64,000 nucleotides of DNA from Temnothorax longispinosus (taxonomy: Eukaryota > Arthropoda > Insecta > Hymenoptera > Formicidae), in the NCBI RefSeq assembly GCF_030848805.1, contig NC_092363.1, positions 10,150,886 to 10,214,885 on the forward strand. Reading direction: 5' to 3'. Of this stretch, positions 33,640-45,669 are shown piece by piece. A program made the translations under genes and the position numbers. The notes beneath the pieces are model-generated. The model did not search any database. It was not told where the DNA came from and worked only from the letters and a program-made list of their open reading frames with translations. Position 1 is the first letter of the stretch. Each line of letters begins with the position of its first letter.

Positions 33640-34912
33640 CCACATGTTTTAAATATTTAACCTGCTTTTCGAAAAGTACACATTTCTTAGGATTGATTTT
33701 TAAATTAGCTAAACGCAATCAATAAAATACTTCTTTCAAATTTTCCAACATTTCTTCGAAACTTTTTCCAAAAATGATAACATCGTTCAAATAGGACAAA
33801 CAAATATTTGATAATAATTTTCATAAAACGTTTTTTATCAAAAGTTCAAATGTGGCAGGGGCGTTACAGAGACCAAAAGGCATTACGACAAACTGTCATA
33901 ATCCATTCCCGATAGAAAAAGCCGTTTTCTCGCGATCTTTCGGGCGGATCTTTATTTGCCAGTATTCGCTCTTTAAATCCAAAGTAAAGAACCAACTATT
34001 ACCCGATAATTGGTCCAGGATGTCGTCAATCCTGGACAAGGAGAAAGAATCCTTTTCAGTAACCTCGTTGACTTTCCGAAAGCCGATACAAAAACGGATT
34101 GATCCATTTTTCTTTTTGACAAGAACGACCGAAGAGACCCAAGGGCTATGCGACTCCTCAATCACGCCCTATTTCCTCATTTCTTCAATGATTTTTTCGA
34201 CTTTCTCTCGCATTCGGAAAGGAACACGTCGGGGAGTTTGTTTAATCGGGGTGGGATCTTTTAAATTAATTTCATGACTAACGACTCCACAATTTCCTGC
34301 AATGACGTCTTCAGAAAAGACATCCTGATATCCAAAAATCCAGCAAAAACCTCCCTCTGTCCTGCGTCCAAATTTCAGAATTTTTTCAAATAGCTTCTTT
34401 AAGAAAGAAGGAACTTTTTCGGAAAAATTTACTACCCGAGAGCAACACAAAACCTTTTCGATTTCTGACTCCGTTTTTCCAAAAACCGAATCAAAAATAT
34501 TTCCTAGATTTATAATTTCTAAGAAATCTCTCCCCAACAAACACTGATCGTCAATTTCCGCCACGTACATTGAAACCTTCTCAGAAAATTTTCCTATTCG
34601 AACTTCTACCTCAATTTTAAACTCCATAGGGACCCTCTCTCCCGTGGGATAACGAAGAGAACAATTCTCGACCCGAATTTCCCCTTTAATCTCTCCGAGA
34701 AACTTTCCTCTCAAAATGGAAACATCGGAACCCGTATCGATTTTAAAAGAACAATTCTTCCCATTTAATTTCCCCTTGTAACAAAAATTATCATAATCAC
34801 ACTTATTACTAATTGAACGAATTGTAACTTCCGGGGTTTTATCTGCGCGGGTCACTCTCCCTCCGCTGAGAGTAACTATTCCGCGTTTCCCTTTTCCATG
34901 TTCGCGGGACAT
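33640..34912 (-). pseudogene. Gypsy protease and reverse transcriptase with nonsense codons and altered YLDD box
   Basis: The frame 34912-34169 starts in the Gag tail and has the aspartic protease motif FKIDTGSDVSIL. It runs to PFRMREKVEKIIEEMRK, where a TAG (34169-34171) interrupts it. The same frame continues with ESHSPWVSSVVLVKKKNGS, TLDLKSEYWQI and PFGLCNAPATF, broken by TGA at 33896 and again near 33830. The active-site box reads YLND (33782-33793) instead of YLDD, so one catalytic Asp is lost. Fragments of the RT thumb continue to about 33640 in a degraded frame. Confidence 0.88.
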
Positions 34913-36010
34913 TCGGCCCGAAAATGCCCAACCTTACCACAAAGCCAGCATTCGTTTGCGGAGACGCGGTTTCCGCGATAATTGCGCGAAAAATCTTTGC
35001 GGACGTTATTCTCTTTCTTTCCCTCGGACTTTTCGCCGCCTTTGTTTTGAGGCGAGGCTTTCTCTTTTCCCCTTTCTCCAAAGGTTTTCCAAAATTCTCC
35101 CTCCTTTTCCCGGATTCTCCGAAATTTTCCCCCTGTATGGCCTTAAAAGCCTTCGCCTTCTCTACCGCTAATTTCAATGAGATAACTCCTTCCAACTGGA
35201 GAGTCCTCTTCACAAAGCCGTCCGTTAAGGCAGATATAAATTGTGAGCACGCAATCTTATGCCGAACAGCGAAGGGCACTCGGGGTACGCCAACTGAGCA
35301 AAGTCTCTCCTACTCGGAGCCGAGAGACGCAAAATTCTCCCCAAATTTCTGTTTTCGATTCGTGAAAAGGGAGTAATAATTTTGGGAGAAGAGCCCCTCC
35401 CCGAAACGCAATTCAAGCTTCGATTTCAGCTCTGCGTATTCTAGGTTTTCAACGTCCTCGACCGAGTCCAGAATCAAGCGCGCTTTTCCCGTTAAACAAA
35501 AGGCCAATACGATGGTCCTTGACGCGTCGCTCCAATGATTTGCGCGAGCGATAATCTCCAATTAGGAGAAAAACTCCCGTAACGGGACCGATCCGTCATA
35601 AACGTCGGGCTTAAGTTTATATCCGAGCTCCGCGCGCACGTCCGCGAGCTCGTTTACGCCCGTAATCGCGCCCCGCGCCCTCGTACTTTCTCGCGCGTCG
35701 CTCACTCCTGAATTCGCGGCATAGGCCGTGGGGTCCGCGCGCACGTCACTCGCCCCCGGTAGCGCGAAACGCGTCCTTAAATCCCCGAACGCTCTATTTT
35801 ATTGGAGGAACTTAGCTGTTGACGGAGGAGTAGTAGCTCTTCGTCCCGACGTTGTAGCTCCGCTGTAAAAACTGCCTCCCTCTGCGCCTGCTCCTCGCGC
35901 ATCGCTCGCATCTCCTGAAAAACCACTTGGAGGGTCTCGGCTTGCGTCGTGGCCTGTGGTAGGGTCTCGTCCCGCGTTCTCTTTCTCGAGGGGGCCGCAG
36001 ACGAAGCCAT
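34839..36010 (-). pseudogene. Gypsy Gag, broken into several frames
   Basis: The likely start is the ATG at 36010, after the primer site (MASSAAPSRKRTRD). A short coiled-coil-like stretch (EMRAMREEQAQREAVFTAEL) follows. Further pieces at 35744-35562, 35561-35310 (ANHWSDASRTIVLAFCLTGK, typical of gypsy Gag), 35416-35225 and 35279-34839 are in different frames. At 34840-34960 a zinc-knuckle sequence CWLCGKVGHFRAEC can be read in the protease frame. The order and content fit Gag capsid-nucleocapsid. At least two frameshifts and stops inactivate it. Confidence 0.8.
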
Positions 36011-36050
36011 CTCGCTCGTCTCTCTGCTTGTCTCAATGAACGCTGGTCCA

Positions 36051-36068
36051 ATCCCGGACGAGCCCCCA
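36051..36068 (-). other. Primer binding site, tRNA-Pro type
   Basis: On the minus strand TGGGGGCTCGTCCGGGAT lies three bases inside the 5' LTR. It is the classic tRNA-Pro primer site. Confidence 0.92.
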
Positions 36069-36071
36069 AAA

Positions 36072-36518
36072 TGTTGCACTCCGGCGGCTTCCGCACACTC
36101 ACTCCGCACTCCCGCACTCGCTCCGCGCGTTCACTCGCGACCCACGGAATAAGGGAACACAGGTTTAACAAAAAAAGGATGGTTTATTGCGTACGTTTAC
36201 AATTGCAGAGCGCGAACCGAAACGTCCGCTCGAGTTTCAGTTAAGGTGGAAGCACGTAAAATTGCAGAAGCCATGAGCAGAATGTAGAAGCCATATGCGC
36301 ATGCGCTATGGTATCTGAAGAGCTCTACAGATACCATAGTGCATGCGCATATGGCTTCTGCCTTCTGCTTATGGCTCCTGCAATTTTATGTGCTTCCACC
36401 TTTAGAAGGAAATCTGACAGCCGGGCTGTATCAACAACTCATAGCAACGACCGTTGCTAAGGACGCTCCGCGGCGGAAAATACCGGGCCAAGCTGACGAA
36501 CTCAATGCGAATGCAACA
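36072..36518 (-). repeat. 5' LTR of the gypsy element, containing a MITE
   Basis: Same ends as 30143-30426. It is longer because of the 158-bp insertion at 36244-36401 plus its TTA duplication. Confidence 0.9.
36244..36401. mobile_element. 158-bp palindromic MITE with TTA target duplication (Harbinger type)
   Basis: The ends AGGTGGAAGCACGTAAAATT and their inverse (one or two mismatches) fold into a hairpin over nearly the full length. TTA occurs at 36241-36243 and 36402-36404. The uninterrupted site is seen in the other LTR near 30315 (CAGTTAGAAGG). A 3-bp TWA duplication suits PIF/Harbinger. Confidence 0.92.
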
Positions 36519-36623
36519 TTATTATAAATTCGTTTTTTTAATTATTTTATAATAATAAAAGTATAAAGTTAAAGTCATAGAAAAGTTATAGAATACTTCA
36601 CGAGATATTTTATATTTTATATT
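36519..36623 (-). repeat. Right arm of foldback F, first segment
   Basis: It mirrors 29940-30060 (CGAGATATTT, GTCAT-GAAAAG, AAAAGTATAAAG). It is cut at 36623 by BEL element 2 and resumes at 53605. Confidence 0.7.
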
Positions 36624-37171
36624 TGTTTTGTCGTGGGGTGTCAGTTCCCCGGTGGAACAATGGTCGAAAGCTTTGATGACCGAAGGACCAGAGGGGCGGT
36701 AGATCCCCTCACGATTAATGTACGGCGAAGGCGCGCTGGGCGCATGCAACGCGTGCATGAGATTGAGCGAAAGCGTAAGCGAAATCGGGACTTCCGTTTC
36801 CGGCGCTTTCGTGAGTGACACGTGTGTGAGTGACTGGAAGAAAATCGGAGAAAGAGGAGTGTGAGAGGGTGTGTGAGAGGGCAGTGAGTGGGTGAGAGAG
36901 AGAAGCAGAGGAGTGAGAGAGAGTGTGGGAGTGGGCGCAGGTCAAAGGGAAAGGATAGGGTTAGATACGGGGAAGGAAAAGTGACGGTAGAACAACGGGC
37001 AGATAGGTAGGCATAGAATAAAACAGAGGAGAGGGGCAGAGCGTATAGACGGGGACGTCACGAAGTCGCGCTGTCGCGGCGACACGCGTGGGGGCATAGG
37101 CAGGTGCGAACATAGAAGGGAAACTCATAGAGAAATAGAAGAGCAGGGTAGATAGGTATAGCTGAAAGAAA

Positions 37172-38071
37172 ATGGCTGAGGATGAAGAAAAAACGGCAAG
37201 ATTGATAGAATTAATTGGGGAAGATCAGGAGAAGGGAAAAGGGGAGAGAAGAGGAAGTACAGGTAGTATAGAATCAAAGAGAAAGAGAGGGGAAACAGAA
37301 GGCGGGGAATCCGAAAAATGGGCCTTTAACAGGAGTAAGAAGGTGCAGAGATCACCGAAGAAAATAGATGATAAGGAAACTTCAGGGGATGAAAGAAGCT
37401 GGATAGAGGAGATAAAAAAGGAAGTAAAAACCGAGATGAGAGAAGGGATAAAAGAGATGCTGGAGATAATGAGGGAGCAAAAGAGAGAGATAAGACAAGA
37501 GATGGAAGATTTAAAAAGAACCATGGAAGAGAGAGAAGAAAAATGGATGAAAGAGAGAGAGAAGATGGAGAAGAGAATAATGGAAATGGAGAAGACGATA
37601 ACGGAAATGAAAGAGAAGGGAATAGGGAAAGAAGAAGACGCAGGGGAGAAGGGATTAGAGAGAAAACTAAAAGAAATAGATAAGAAATTAGAGATGAGAG
37701 AGAAAGAAGAAAGAAGAAAAAACATAGTTATAAGAGGAACAAAAGGAAAGAGGAACGATATAGAAAGAGAGGTGAAAGAAATTTTAATGGGGATTGGAAT
37801 AGAAACGGAAGTGAGTTGCAAAAAGGTCATAGAGGACAACAGAGAGGGAGGTATAAAGATGACAATAATAGGCCTGCAGGGACTGGAACAAAAAAGAAAG
37901 GTCATGATGGAGAGAAGAAGACTAAAAGAGAAAGGGATAGGAATAGATGATGACCTGACATGGAAGGAGAGAAAGATGAGATGGAATATAGAAGACATTG
38001 CAAGGCAGGAGAGAGGAAATGGTAAGAGAGTAAAGGTAGGATATGGAAAGATACAATTAGAAGGAAAATGA
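37172..38071 (+). pseudogene. LINE ORF1 (coiled coil, L1-like RNA-binding domain), slightly truncated
   Basis: 299 codons from ATG at 37172 to TGA at 38069. Residues 1-75 are hydrophilic and possibly disordered. Residues 85-195 form a long Glu/Lys/Arg coiled coil. Residues 197-299 form the RNA-binding C-terminus (RKNIVIRGT, DDLTWKERKMRWNIEDIA, RVKVGYGKIQLEGK). The related ORF1 at 21017-21511 has a Trp where this copy has the TGA. The same frame stays open for 24 more codons after it, to TAA at 38144-38146, and those codons keep the relative's pattern (WKWEEDEEILRD). So the stop looks like a recent change that removes a short tail. The product, if made, would coat LINE RNA. Confidence 0.82.
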
Positions 38072-38121
38072 TGGAAATGGGAAGAGGATGAAGAGATATT
38101 AAGAGATAACGAAGGAAATGT

Positions 38122-41100
38122 GTGGAAGGAAAAAGGGGAAAACTAAGAGAGGAAGAAGATGGAGGTAATATGGAAGAGGGAGATGAGAGGGACAAAGAGG
38201 GTGAAAAGGAGAATGAGGAAGAGAACTTAGGAGGAAGAGATGGAGAGGAGGATACCGAAAATGGAGAGAGAGAGAAAAGGAAAATCAGGAGGGAGGAGGA
38301 AATGTGGAAGGTGGCTTTCTGGAATGTGGCGGGCATAGCAAACAAGGATAAGGAATTCTGGGAAGCGATAAAAGAATGGGATGTAGTGATAATGATGGAG
38401 ACATGGTTAGATGAGAGGGGGTGGGAAAAGATGAAAGAGAAGATCCCAAGAGAATACAAATGGAGAGTACAGATAGCGACCAGGAAGAACAAGAAAGGAA
38501 GAGCGAGTGGGGGTATGCTGTTAGGAATACGGAAGAGAATAGAAGAGATAAAGGAAGAAAGAAAGTTGGAGGAAGAGGAAGGTAAGATCGAATGTAAGAT
38601 AAGGATAGGAGAGGAAATATGGAGAATAATAGGGCTTTATGTAAATAATGATATAGACAGGAAGCTAGAAGGCCTGAAGGATAAGACGGAGGAGGGAGAA
38701 AAGGGAGTAAGGACTATAATAGGTGGGGATTTCAATGCGAGAACGGGGGAGGAAGGAGGTTGGGAAGAGGAGGACGAGGAAATAGTGGAAGGTGGAGGGA
38801 GAAGATCAAAAGACAAGAAAATAAATGGGGACGGAAGAAAGCTATTGGAATTCATAGAGGAAAGAGGTTGGATGATACTAAATGGAGGCGTGAAAGGGGA
38901 TGAGGAGGGTGAATTTACGTACACAGGAGGGAGAGGCGAGACAGTTATAGACTACGTGATAGGGGAGGAGGAGGTTAGAGAAAGGGTAGAAAGATTGGAG
39001 GTAGGAGAAAGAGTGGATTCAGATCACCACCCAGTAACAATATGGATGAGGGGTAAACTTGAGAAAGATCAGAGAAAAAGAGAAGGAGAAAGAGCAAGAA
39101 GAAGAGGAATATGGAGCGAAGGGGGAAGAACGCCATTTAAAGAGAGATTAGGAACGATAAAGGGAGGGAAAGGAGAAATACAAGAGGAGATAGAAGTAGG
39201 AAGCGCAAGGATAAGAAAAGTAATAGAGGAGAACGAAAATGAGGGAGGAAAAAGGGATAAGAATGGAAGAGGATGGTGGGACGAAGAATGTAAGGAGAAG
39301 AAAAGAGAGGTGAGGAAAGAGCTGAGAAAATGGAGGAAAGGAAGAGGAGAAGTGGAAAGGTACAGAGAGGAGAGAAAGGAGTACAGAGAAATGTGTAAAA
39401 GAAAGAAGAAAGAGGAGAAGGAAAGGATGATAAGAGAAATAGGGGAAGCGAAAACGGAAGGAAAGGTATGGGAGTTGATAGGCAGAGTAAGAAAAAGAAG
39501 GAAGAGGATAAATGAAGAGATAAAGATGGAAGAATGGAAAGAGTACTTCATGGAACTAATGGGTGGGATGGAAAATAGGGTAGTGAAAGGAGAAGGGGGA
39601 GGGAACAGACAAAAAGAAGAGGAGATAGAGTTGGAGGAGGTAAGAAATGTAATAAAGAAGTTAAAAACAGGAAAGGCAATAGGAAATGACGGGATACCGA
39701 ACGAGGCGTGGAAATTTGGAGGAGAAGAAATGGAGAAATGGATATGGGAAATCTGTAAAAAAGTTTGGAGAGGGGAAGGCTGGCCGGAACAATGGAAGGA
39801 AGGAGAAATAGTCCCAATAATTAAAAAAGGAGAAGGACGAGGGGTGAAGGATTATAGAGGAATAACAATAATGTCATCAATGTACAAGATATACACAGCG
39901 ATACTGGCAGAAAGGTTAAGGAAGGAGGTCGAGACAAAGAATTTGATTCCAGAGAACCAGGCAGGATTCAGAAAAGGGATGGGGACGATGGACCAGATAT
40001 TCGCACTGAATTATCTGGTAAATAGACAATTGGGTAAGGAGAAAGGAAAGATGACAGTATTTTTCATAGATTTAAAGGCGGCCTTCGACTCAGTGGATAA
40101 GGAAGTACTAATTAGGGCGATGACAGAGAGGGGAGTGAGGCAGGGTTTAATAGACAGGGTTAAAGAGGTACTGAGAGAAACAAAGAGTAGGGTAAGAATA
40201 GGAAGAGAGTGTGGAAGTGCATTCTGGATGGCGAAGGGCGTGAGACAAGGGTGCCCATTGAGCCCGATACTCTTTAACATATTGATCGCGGACTTAGAAG
40301 ATTACATGAAGAAAGGAGGATGGGGAGGTGTAAAGCTGAGAGGGAGAAAGATTTACACGTTAATGTATGCGGATGATATAGCACTGATGGCGGAAGAGGA
40401 ACAGGACATGAGATCGATGATAAGCAGGCTAGAGGGATATCTGGACAAGAAGGGACTAATATTGAGCATAGAGTAATCAAAAATAATGAGATTCAGAAAG
40501 GGAGGAGGAAGGAAGAGGAAGTATGATTGGAGATGGAAAGGAAAGAAACTAGAAGAAGTTAAGGAATTTAAATATCTTGGATATACACTGAAGGAAAATG
40601 GGGGACAAGAGGCACATATCAGAGAGAGAAGAAGGAAGGCGGCGAGAGTAATGAGGGAAGTGTGGGGGATAGGGAAAAGAATGTGGAAAAAGGACTGGAG
40701 AAGAAGGATCTGGCTGTATGATACTCTGATATGGACAGTGATGGGATACGGGGCAGAAGTGTGGGGGTGGAAGGAAAGGGTGGAGGTAGAAAGTATACAT
40801 GAAAGATATATCAGATGGATATTTGGGCTAAACTGGAGGACACCCGGATATATGGTGAGAGATGAAGTGGAGAGAGAGAAGATGAGAGGCAGGGCGAGCA
40901 AGAGAGCTCGGAAGTTTGAAAAGAAATTAGAGGAAGGTAACGGAGGGGGAATAGCGAGAAAATGCCTAGAGGAAATGAAAGAGAGATGGAAGAAGGGGAA
41001 GATAATAGGAAAGTGGGAACAAGAAAGAAAAAGTTATCTGGAAGAGCTGGGGGTGAGAGCTGAAGAGGAGGAAGAGTTAGAAGTGGAAAATCTGGAGAGC

Positions 41101-41478
41101 AGAGAGAAGACGAAGCAAAAACAAGAAAGGATGGAAAAGATCGTAGACTCGAAATACAACAGGTGGTATAAATTTATAAGGAAGGACGGGATTCCAGGAT
41201 ACTTAGAGAAAAACTGGGAGGAAGAAAGGTGGAGTAGGGTCGCGAGGTTCAGACTAGGTAATGAAATTAGGGAAGGACTGTATTGGGAAAAAGAGGAGAA
41301 TAGAAGGTGCAGGATATGCGAGAGGGAGGAGGAAACATGGGAAAACATATGGGAGGAATGTTCGAGATGGGAGAGATGGGATGGAGAGGGGTGGCAGGAT
41401 GTGGTGGAGAATTTACTAGGAGAGGGGGGAGAGGGAGAAAAATGGATGAAAGCGATAAAGAAAATGCGACAAGAGTGA
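38122..41478 (+). pseudogene. LINE ORF2: AP-like endonuclease and reverse transcriptase, one in-frame stop
   Basis: 784 codons from 38122 to a TAA at 40474-40476. The same frame then continues to 41478, with a 330-codon open stretch from 40486. The endonuclease has WNVAG (67-71), ET (93-94), GGDFNAR (201-207) and SDHHP (300-304). The RT has YRGITIMSSMYKIYTAILAE, AGFRKGMGTMDQIF, FIDLKAAFDSVD, GVRQGCPLSPILFN and YADD (749-752). After the stop come FKYLGYTLKENGG (thumb-like) and a C-terminal CRIC...WEEC cysteine motif. It overlaps the natural ORF1 tail in another frame. All catalytic motifs look intact, so this copy is one nonsense codon away from a full frame. Confidence 0.9.
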
Positions 41479-42188
41479 GGGAGGGGAAGGGAAGTGATGG
41501 ATGAGAGAGCAGTGTGATTGAGACGTATGAAAGAAAAATATGAAAGGAAGGAAGCAAAGGAAACGGAAGTCCAACTTTAGAAATACTATAAGTTAGAATT
41601 AAGTTAGATATAAGATAGAGCGATTAAGCGAGAAGCGATTGAGAGAGGCGCAGGAGAGCGAGCGAGAGAGCGGGAGAGCGAGAGAGAGAGGACAGGCAGG
41701 GATAGGAAGCGCAAAAATTGTAAAGGTTTGGGTACGTTCCTGAAAAACGCCAATGATTTGTGAGAAAAGGAAGAAGAATAGGAAGCTGTAAAGGTTTGGG
41801 TACGTTCCTCAAAAACGCCCTTTAAGGCCCCTTAGGGGCAAATAAAGTACTTTATACATACATACAAAGCGTAAGCGAAATCGTAAGCGACTCACCGTGG
41901 ATGGCCGGCTCCGATTCCTCGCCGTTGTCCGTTGCGTTGTGCCCCGTCTCGGTGCAGGAGATCCTTGCAAAATCAATTGGGAACGGGCATGATGACGGGC
42001 ATGATGACGTCAGCTAGCCAATATGGCGGCCATAGTACGGATCGTAAACACGCGAGACATATGTATACTCACGAAGTTTTGTTGATAAAATTGCAAAAAT
42101 ACGTAAAACGTGTATAAAAGTACAGTCACTATTCTCACGGAGTGTCTGAATGTATTAATGTAGACTGTAAAAAAATTGTTGGGACAAA

Positions 42189-43706
42189 ATGAAAGTGATT
42201 TCTTCAAAAAGGAAAGTTTCTAACCACGAATACTGTTGTGTGTACGGCTGTAAATCTCTCGCTTCTGACAATCGGGAAATATCTTTCCACAAATTTCCAG
42301 AAGAAGGAAAATGTACAGTGGAAGTTACAAATAAGTTCGGCACAATAGAAAAAATTGATAAGCGTAAGGCTTGGATAATGGCTATACGCACTGGAAAAGC
42401 GGTGACAAGCAGAACGAAAATTTGCTCCTTACATTTTAGTGCTAGCGACTACGTCTTCTCAGGTACTTTTTGTTCAATTTTGTTTACGTTGTTTATATAA
42501 ATATGTATATAAAAATGCAATTAAAGTTATACATTTTTATATTAATTTTTCTTAGAGCTAGAATATCAAAGGCCACGTCTAAAAAAATCTGCTGTTCCAA
42601 CACTTCAACTTCCCATGCAAAAGATCGTTTCTCCTGCTTTAAAAGCCAGGGCTGAACGAGTTGCAAAACGAGAAGCGAAAAAAGCAAACAAAAAGGAGAA
42701 AGAAGAAACAGTGAAAGATACAGACGAGGCTGTTGCCATTGATATCAATGAAGTTGGAGTTGACAGCACGGGAAACAATGAGACGTTATTAATTGCAGAT
42801 GAGGAGAAAACTAAAGTTAGGGACATCGATGTTCAAACGGATTTCTATTCTTCATATTATGATCAAATAAAAAGCGAGCGTGAACTAAGTACAGCTACAG
42901 GAATTTCTAATTTTGAAATATTTCATGTAATAGTGAGTAATGTAAAAAAACTGTACAACAATGCTAAGAGTAAGTTATCAGTAGAGGAAAAAGTGATGCT
43001 GACATTTATTAAATTAAAACAAAATATTTCATTTGCTTTTTTGAGCACTTTGTTCAATTGCTATTCTGTAAAAACGTGTCGAAGGATTTTTGTAAACATG
43101 ATTAGAGTACTGCGTGCATGTTTCGACAGCTGCATACATTGGCCCTCAAAACAAGAGATCCGTAGAAATATTCCAAACTGTTTCCTTCCATTTCCTGATA
43201 TTCGCATAATATTAGATTGTACGGAAATACTTTTGCAAAAACCTAAATCTGTATGCTGTCAAGCGATAACATACTCTAATTATAAATCAAACTATACTTT
43301 AAAGTTCATGACAGGTGTTACACCAGCTGGAACAATTTCATTCGTAAGTCGTTGCTATGGAGGTCGATTTTCGGACAAAGCAATTTTTTAACAAAGCAAC
43401 TTGTTTAGTTTGCTAGAAAAACATGATAGAATAATGATTGATAGAGGATTTTTTATAGATGCACAATGCAAAGAACATGATATTTAAATCTTTAGGCCTC
43501 CATTCTTAAAAAATAAGAGTCAGTTATCAGCAGAAGAAGCACTTCTTAGCCAACAAATAGCAAAAGCGAGAGTTCATATTGAACGCAGTAATCAGAGGCT
43601 GAAAGTATTTAATATGTTGAAAGGTAGATTTCCCATTAGTTTGATACATCTTTGTGAAGATATTTTTATAATTATTTGTGGTCTTGTAAACGTTCACCTA
43701 TTTTAA
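42189..43706 (+). pseudogene. THAP-DDE transposase of the ISL2EU-like element, one intron, two nonsense codons
   Basis: Exon 1 is 42189-42462 and exon 2 is 42556-43706. The intron (42463-42555) has GT...AG ends and keeps phase. Exon 1 encodes a THAP zinc finger (CCVYGC, then FHKFPEEGK, AWIMAIR and CSLHF). Exon 2 has a basic linker, then the DDE_4-type domain. The first Asp is in RIILDCTEI, the second in IMIDRGFF and the Glu in ARVHIERSNQRLK. TAA codons at 43389-43391 and about 43482-43484 interrupt the catalytic domain in the same frame. The ATG at 42189 places the THAP finger at the N-terminus, as usual. The protein would bind the TIRs and cut the transposon. Confidence 0.88.
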
Positions 43707-43782
43707 ACGACGATAAGTTTCCTGTGTAAAAATAAATGTTTACATACTACAAATAAATTGATACAAATGTTTGAAACGAGAA

Positions 43783-45669
43783 TCATTTATTATTTTTTTC
43801 GTACGTACATACAAAATGCAGCATTTGCTGGAAATAAACATGTTTTAAGGTATATACTAAATCAGTCACATATTCTTCGTCAACCGGAACAGGAATGACT
43901 AAATAAGTCTTGTCGAAGGATGCAAAAATCATGAAATCAGTAACTTGAACATTAATTATAGCCATGCATAATTGAACTTGCGCGTAGTACATGTGGCGTT
44001 TTTTTAAAGTACAATTTTCATCGAGATATTTTAACTTCGGAACCACATCGTCAATGTTATGATCTTTTCCATAAAAAGGTCATTTTATTTCAATTAATTT
44101 TAATACATTTCCATTTTCGTCCAAAATAACACCATCTGGTGAACATGCCAACCACGGATTATTATTAGAAACTACCAAGCCACATTGGTGCACTTTCAGT
44201 TGATAACTATTCTCATATACTTCGCGAGCAATTGGTTCGTTTTGTATTCCGTGTTGTACATATTTATTGGAGTGTTCTTTTGGATAAAAATAATTTAAAC
44301 TTTTTCTTTCCCAGTTGGGTTTCTTATTATTCGCGTATGTGTACAACTCATAACACCGAGAACTTGTGATCCTAAATTTACGCTCTTCTTTCCATGTGGC
44401 AAATGATCTTACACTATCTATGCAAATCTGTCTGTAATCTCCACGTAGTCTATGTGTTGTGTTTTGACAGCACTCTTTAAGGGTCCCTACATCTAATTTT
44501 GATAAGTTTTTCATAAATTCTGAAGTATTTGTTCGGCTTATAATTGCGTCTATATTATTCGTGCAATCGTGGGAGACACTGTTATCATGCAGTTCTATTT
44601 CATCATGTCTTCCATACCTAATTAAACATAAAATAAATAAATAATAATAGCAATGTATAAAAAATAATAATAATTTATTCCTTCGTTATCTATAATCAAA
44701 TGTATAAAAACAAATTGTAAAAAAAATTGTACAATCACTTTTTATTGAAATTCATTCACATATAGGTTATATACAGTAAATTCATTCGTATAATTAAATG
44801 TATAAAAATAAATTGATAAAAAAATTGTGTACAATGATAACAACTCTAGACCAACTTACAAATGTTTTTTCATAGCGCTTGATGAGACTGAAAGCCAATT
44901 TTGATTAATCTCCTCCCTTTTTTCTGCAGACACATTAACTACTTCGGTTTTTATTTTTTGCATGCAAGGATGATCCAGTAAAGGCATCGGTTCATACTGT
45001 TGCAATGCTTCTTTGGTTTTTTTTTCCAGGAGAACTCGACATCAGTGCATGACAGTTCGTCAAGCTTCGAAAGTTCGACTCTTAAAACATAAAAAGAAAT
45101 GAAACATTAAAATAGAAAAAACTAAATTATGCATTAATTAATCATCTTAGAATAATTTCTTAAATTGCATGCGAATTGACAGTCATGTATGCGATAAACT
45201 GATTATATTTTAAAACTTTCTGTTCATTGAAGTTAGAAAAAATGTTAGTTGTTAAAATCATGAGTATATACTATAAATTTTACTTACACTACATGTATAT
45301 CAAAAGCTTATTATTATAAAAAATTATAAGATTCAACTTACATAAAAAAAATTCATACTTTTGACAAAACATGAGTGCTGCAATAATATGTTTGCATCGT
45401 CCGCTGTTTCCTGCTTTGCAAGAGCAGCACATTTTACCGATTTCTCCACTAGTTGAGATACTTCCTTCAATTTTATGAGGAATTCCGCTTTTCAAGCTAG
45501 ATGTTTGCAAACATCTAGCTATTAATTGTATTGATCCGTCTTTGATTTGCGGTAAACGACCACAAGATACGATGTGTCCAGCTTGTAGTAATTTTTCTCC
45601 TTCCACGATATTCCGAGACGACAGAGTCGAGTCTGCATATCTGCAGATTTCTAACAATGTTAGAAACAT
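43783..45669 (-). pseudogene. SWIM zinc finger-YqaJ exonuclease protein of the ISL2EU-like element
   Basis: Three exons fit the minus strand: 45669-45342 (SWIM finger, CCSCKAGNSGRCKHIIAALMFC), 45078-44870 and 44617-43783. Donor GTAAGT and acceptor AG signals are present and phases agree if one extra A in a homopolymer near 45030 is allowed for. The last exon has the YqaJ/lambda-exonuclease-like domain: RKFRITSSRCYEL, HGIQNEPIAREVY, PWLACSPDGV, LIEIK and YYAQVQLCM. A TGA at 44080-44082 falls right after LIEIK, where the family usually has Cys-Pro. The start is uncertain. The nuclease accompanies the transposase in this superfamily, but its role in transposition is not established. Confidence 0.82.

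Larger units (their letters stand above)
36787..41865 (+). mobile_element. Nearly intact full-length LINE inside the BEL-2 LTR
   Basis: The 17-bp duplication AAAGCGTAAGCGAAATC (36770-36786 and 41866-41882) flanks it. The empty site is visible in the other LTR near 52991. The 5' end is GGGACTTCCGTTTCCGG. There are two ORFs. The 3' end has AATAAAG and a short (ATAC)n tail instead of poly(A). The 3' UTR has a duplicated motif TAAAGGTTTGGGTACGTTCC (41721 and 41789). Only two disabling codons are apparent. ORF1 with an L1-like C-terminus and ORF2 with EN-RT and a terminal Cys motif do not let me assign the clade. Confidence 0.93.

Noticed and set aside
37225..37998. Ser/Phe/Ile-rich minus-strand frames opposite the LINE at 36787-41865
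   Set aside because: Antisense shadows of ORF1 and ORF2, which have the real domains.
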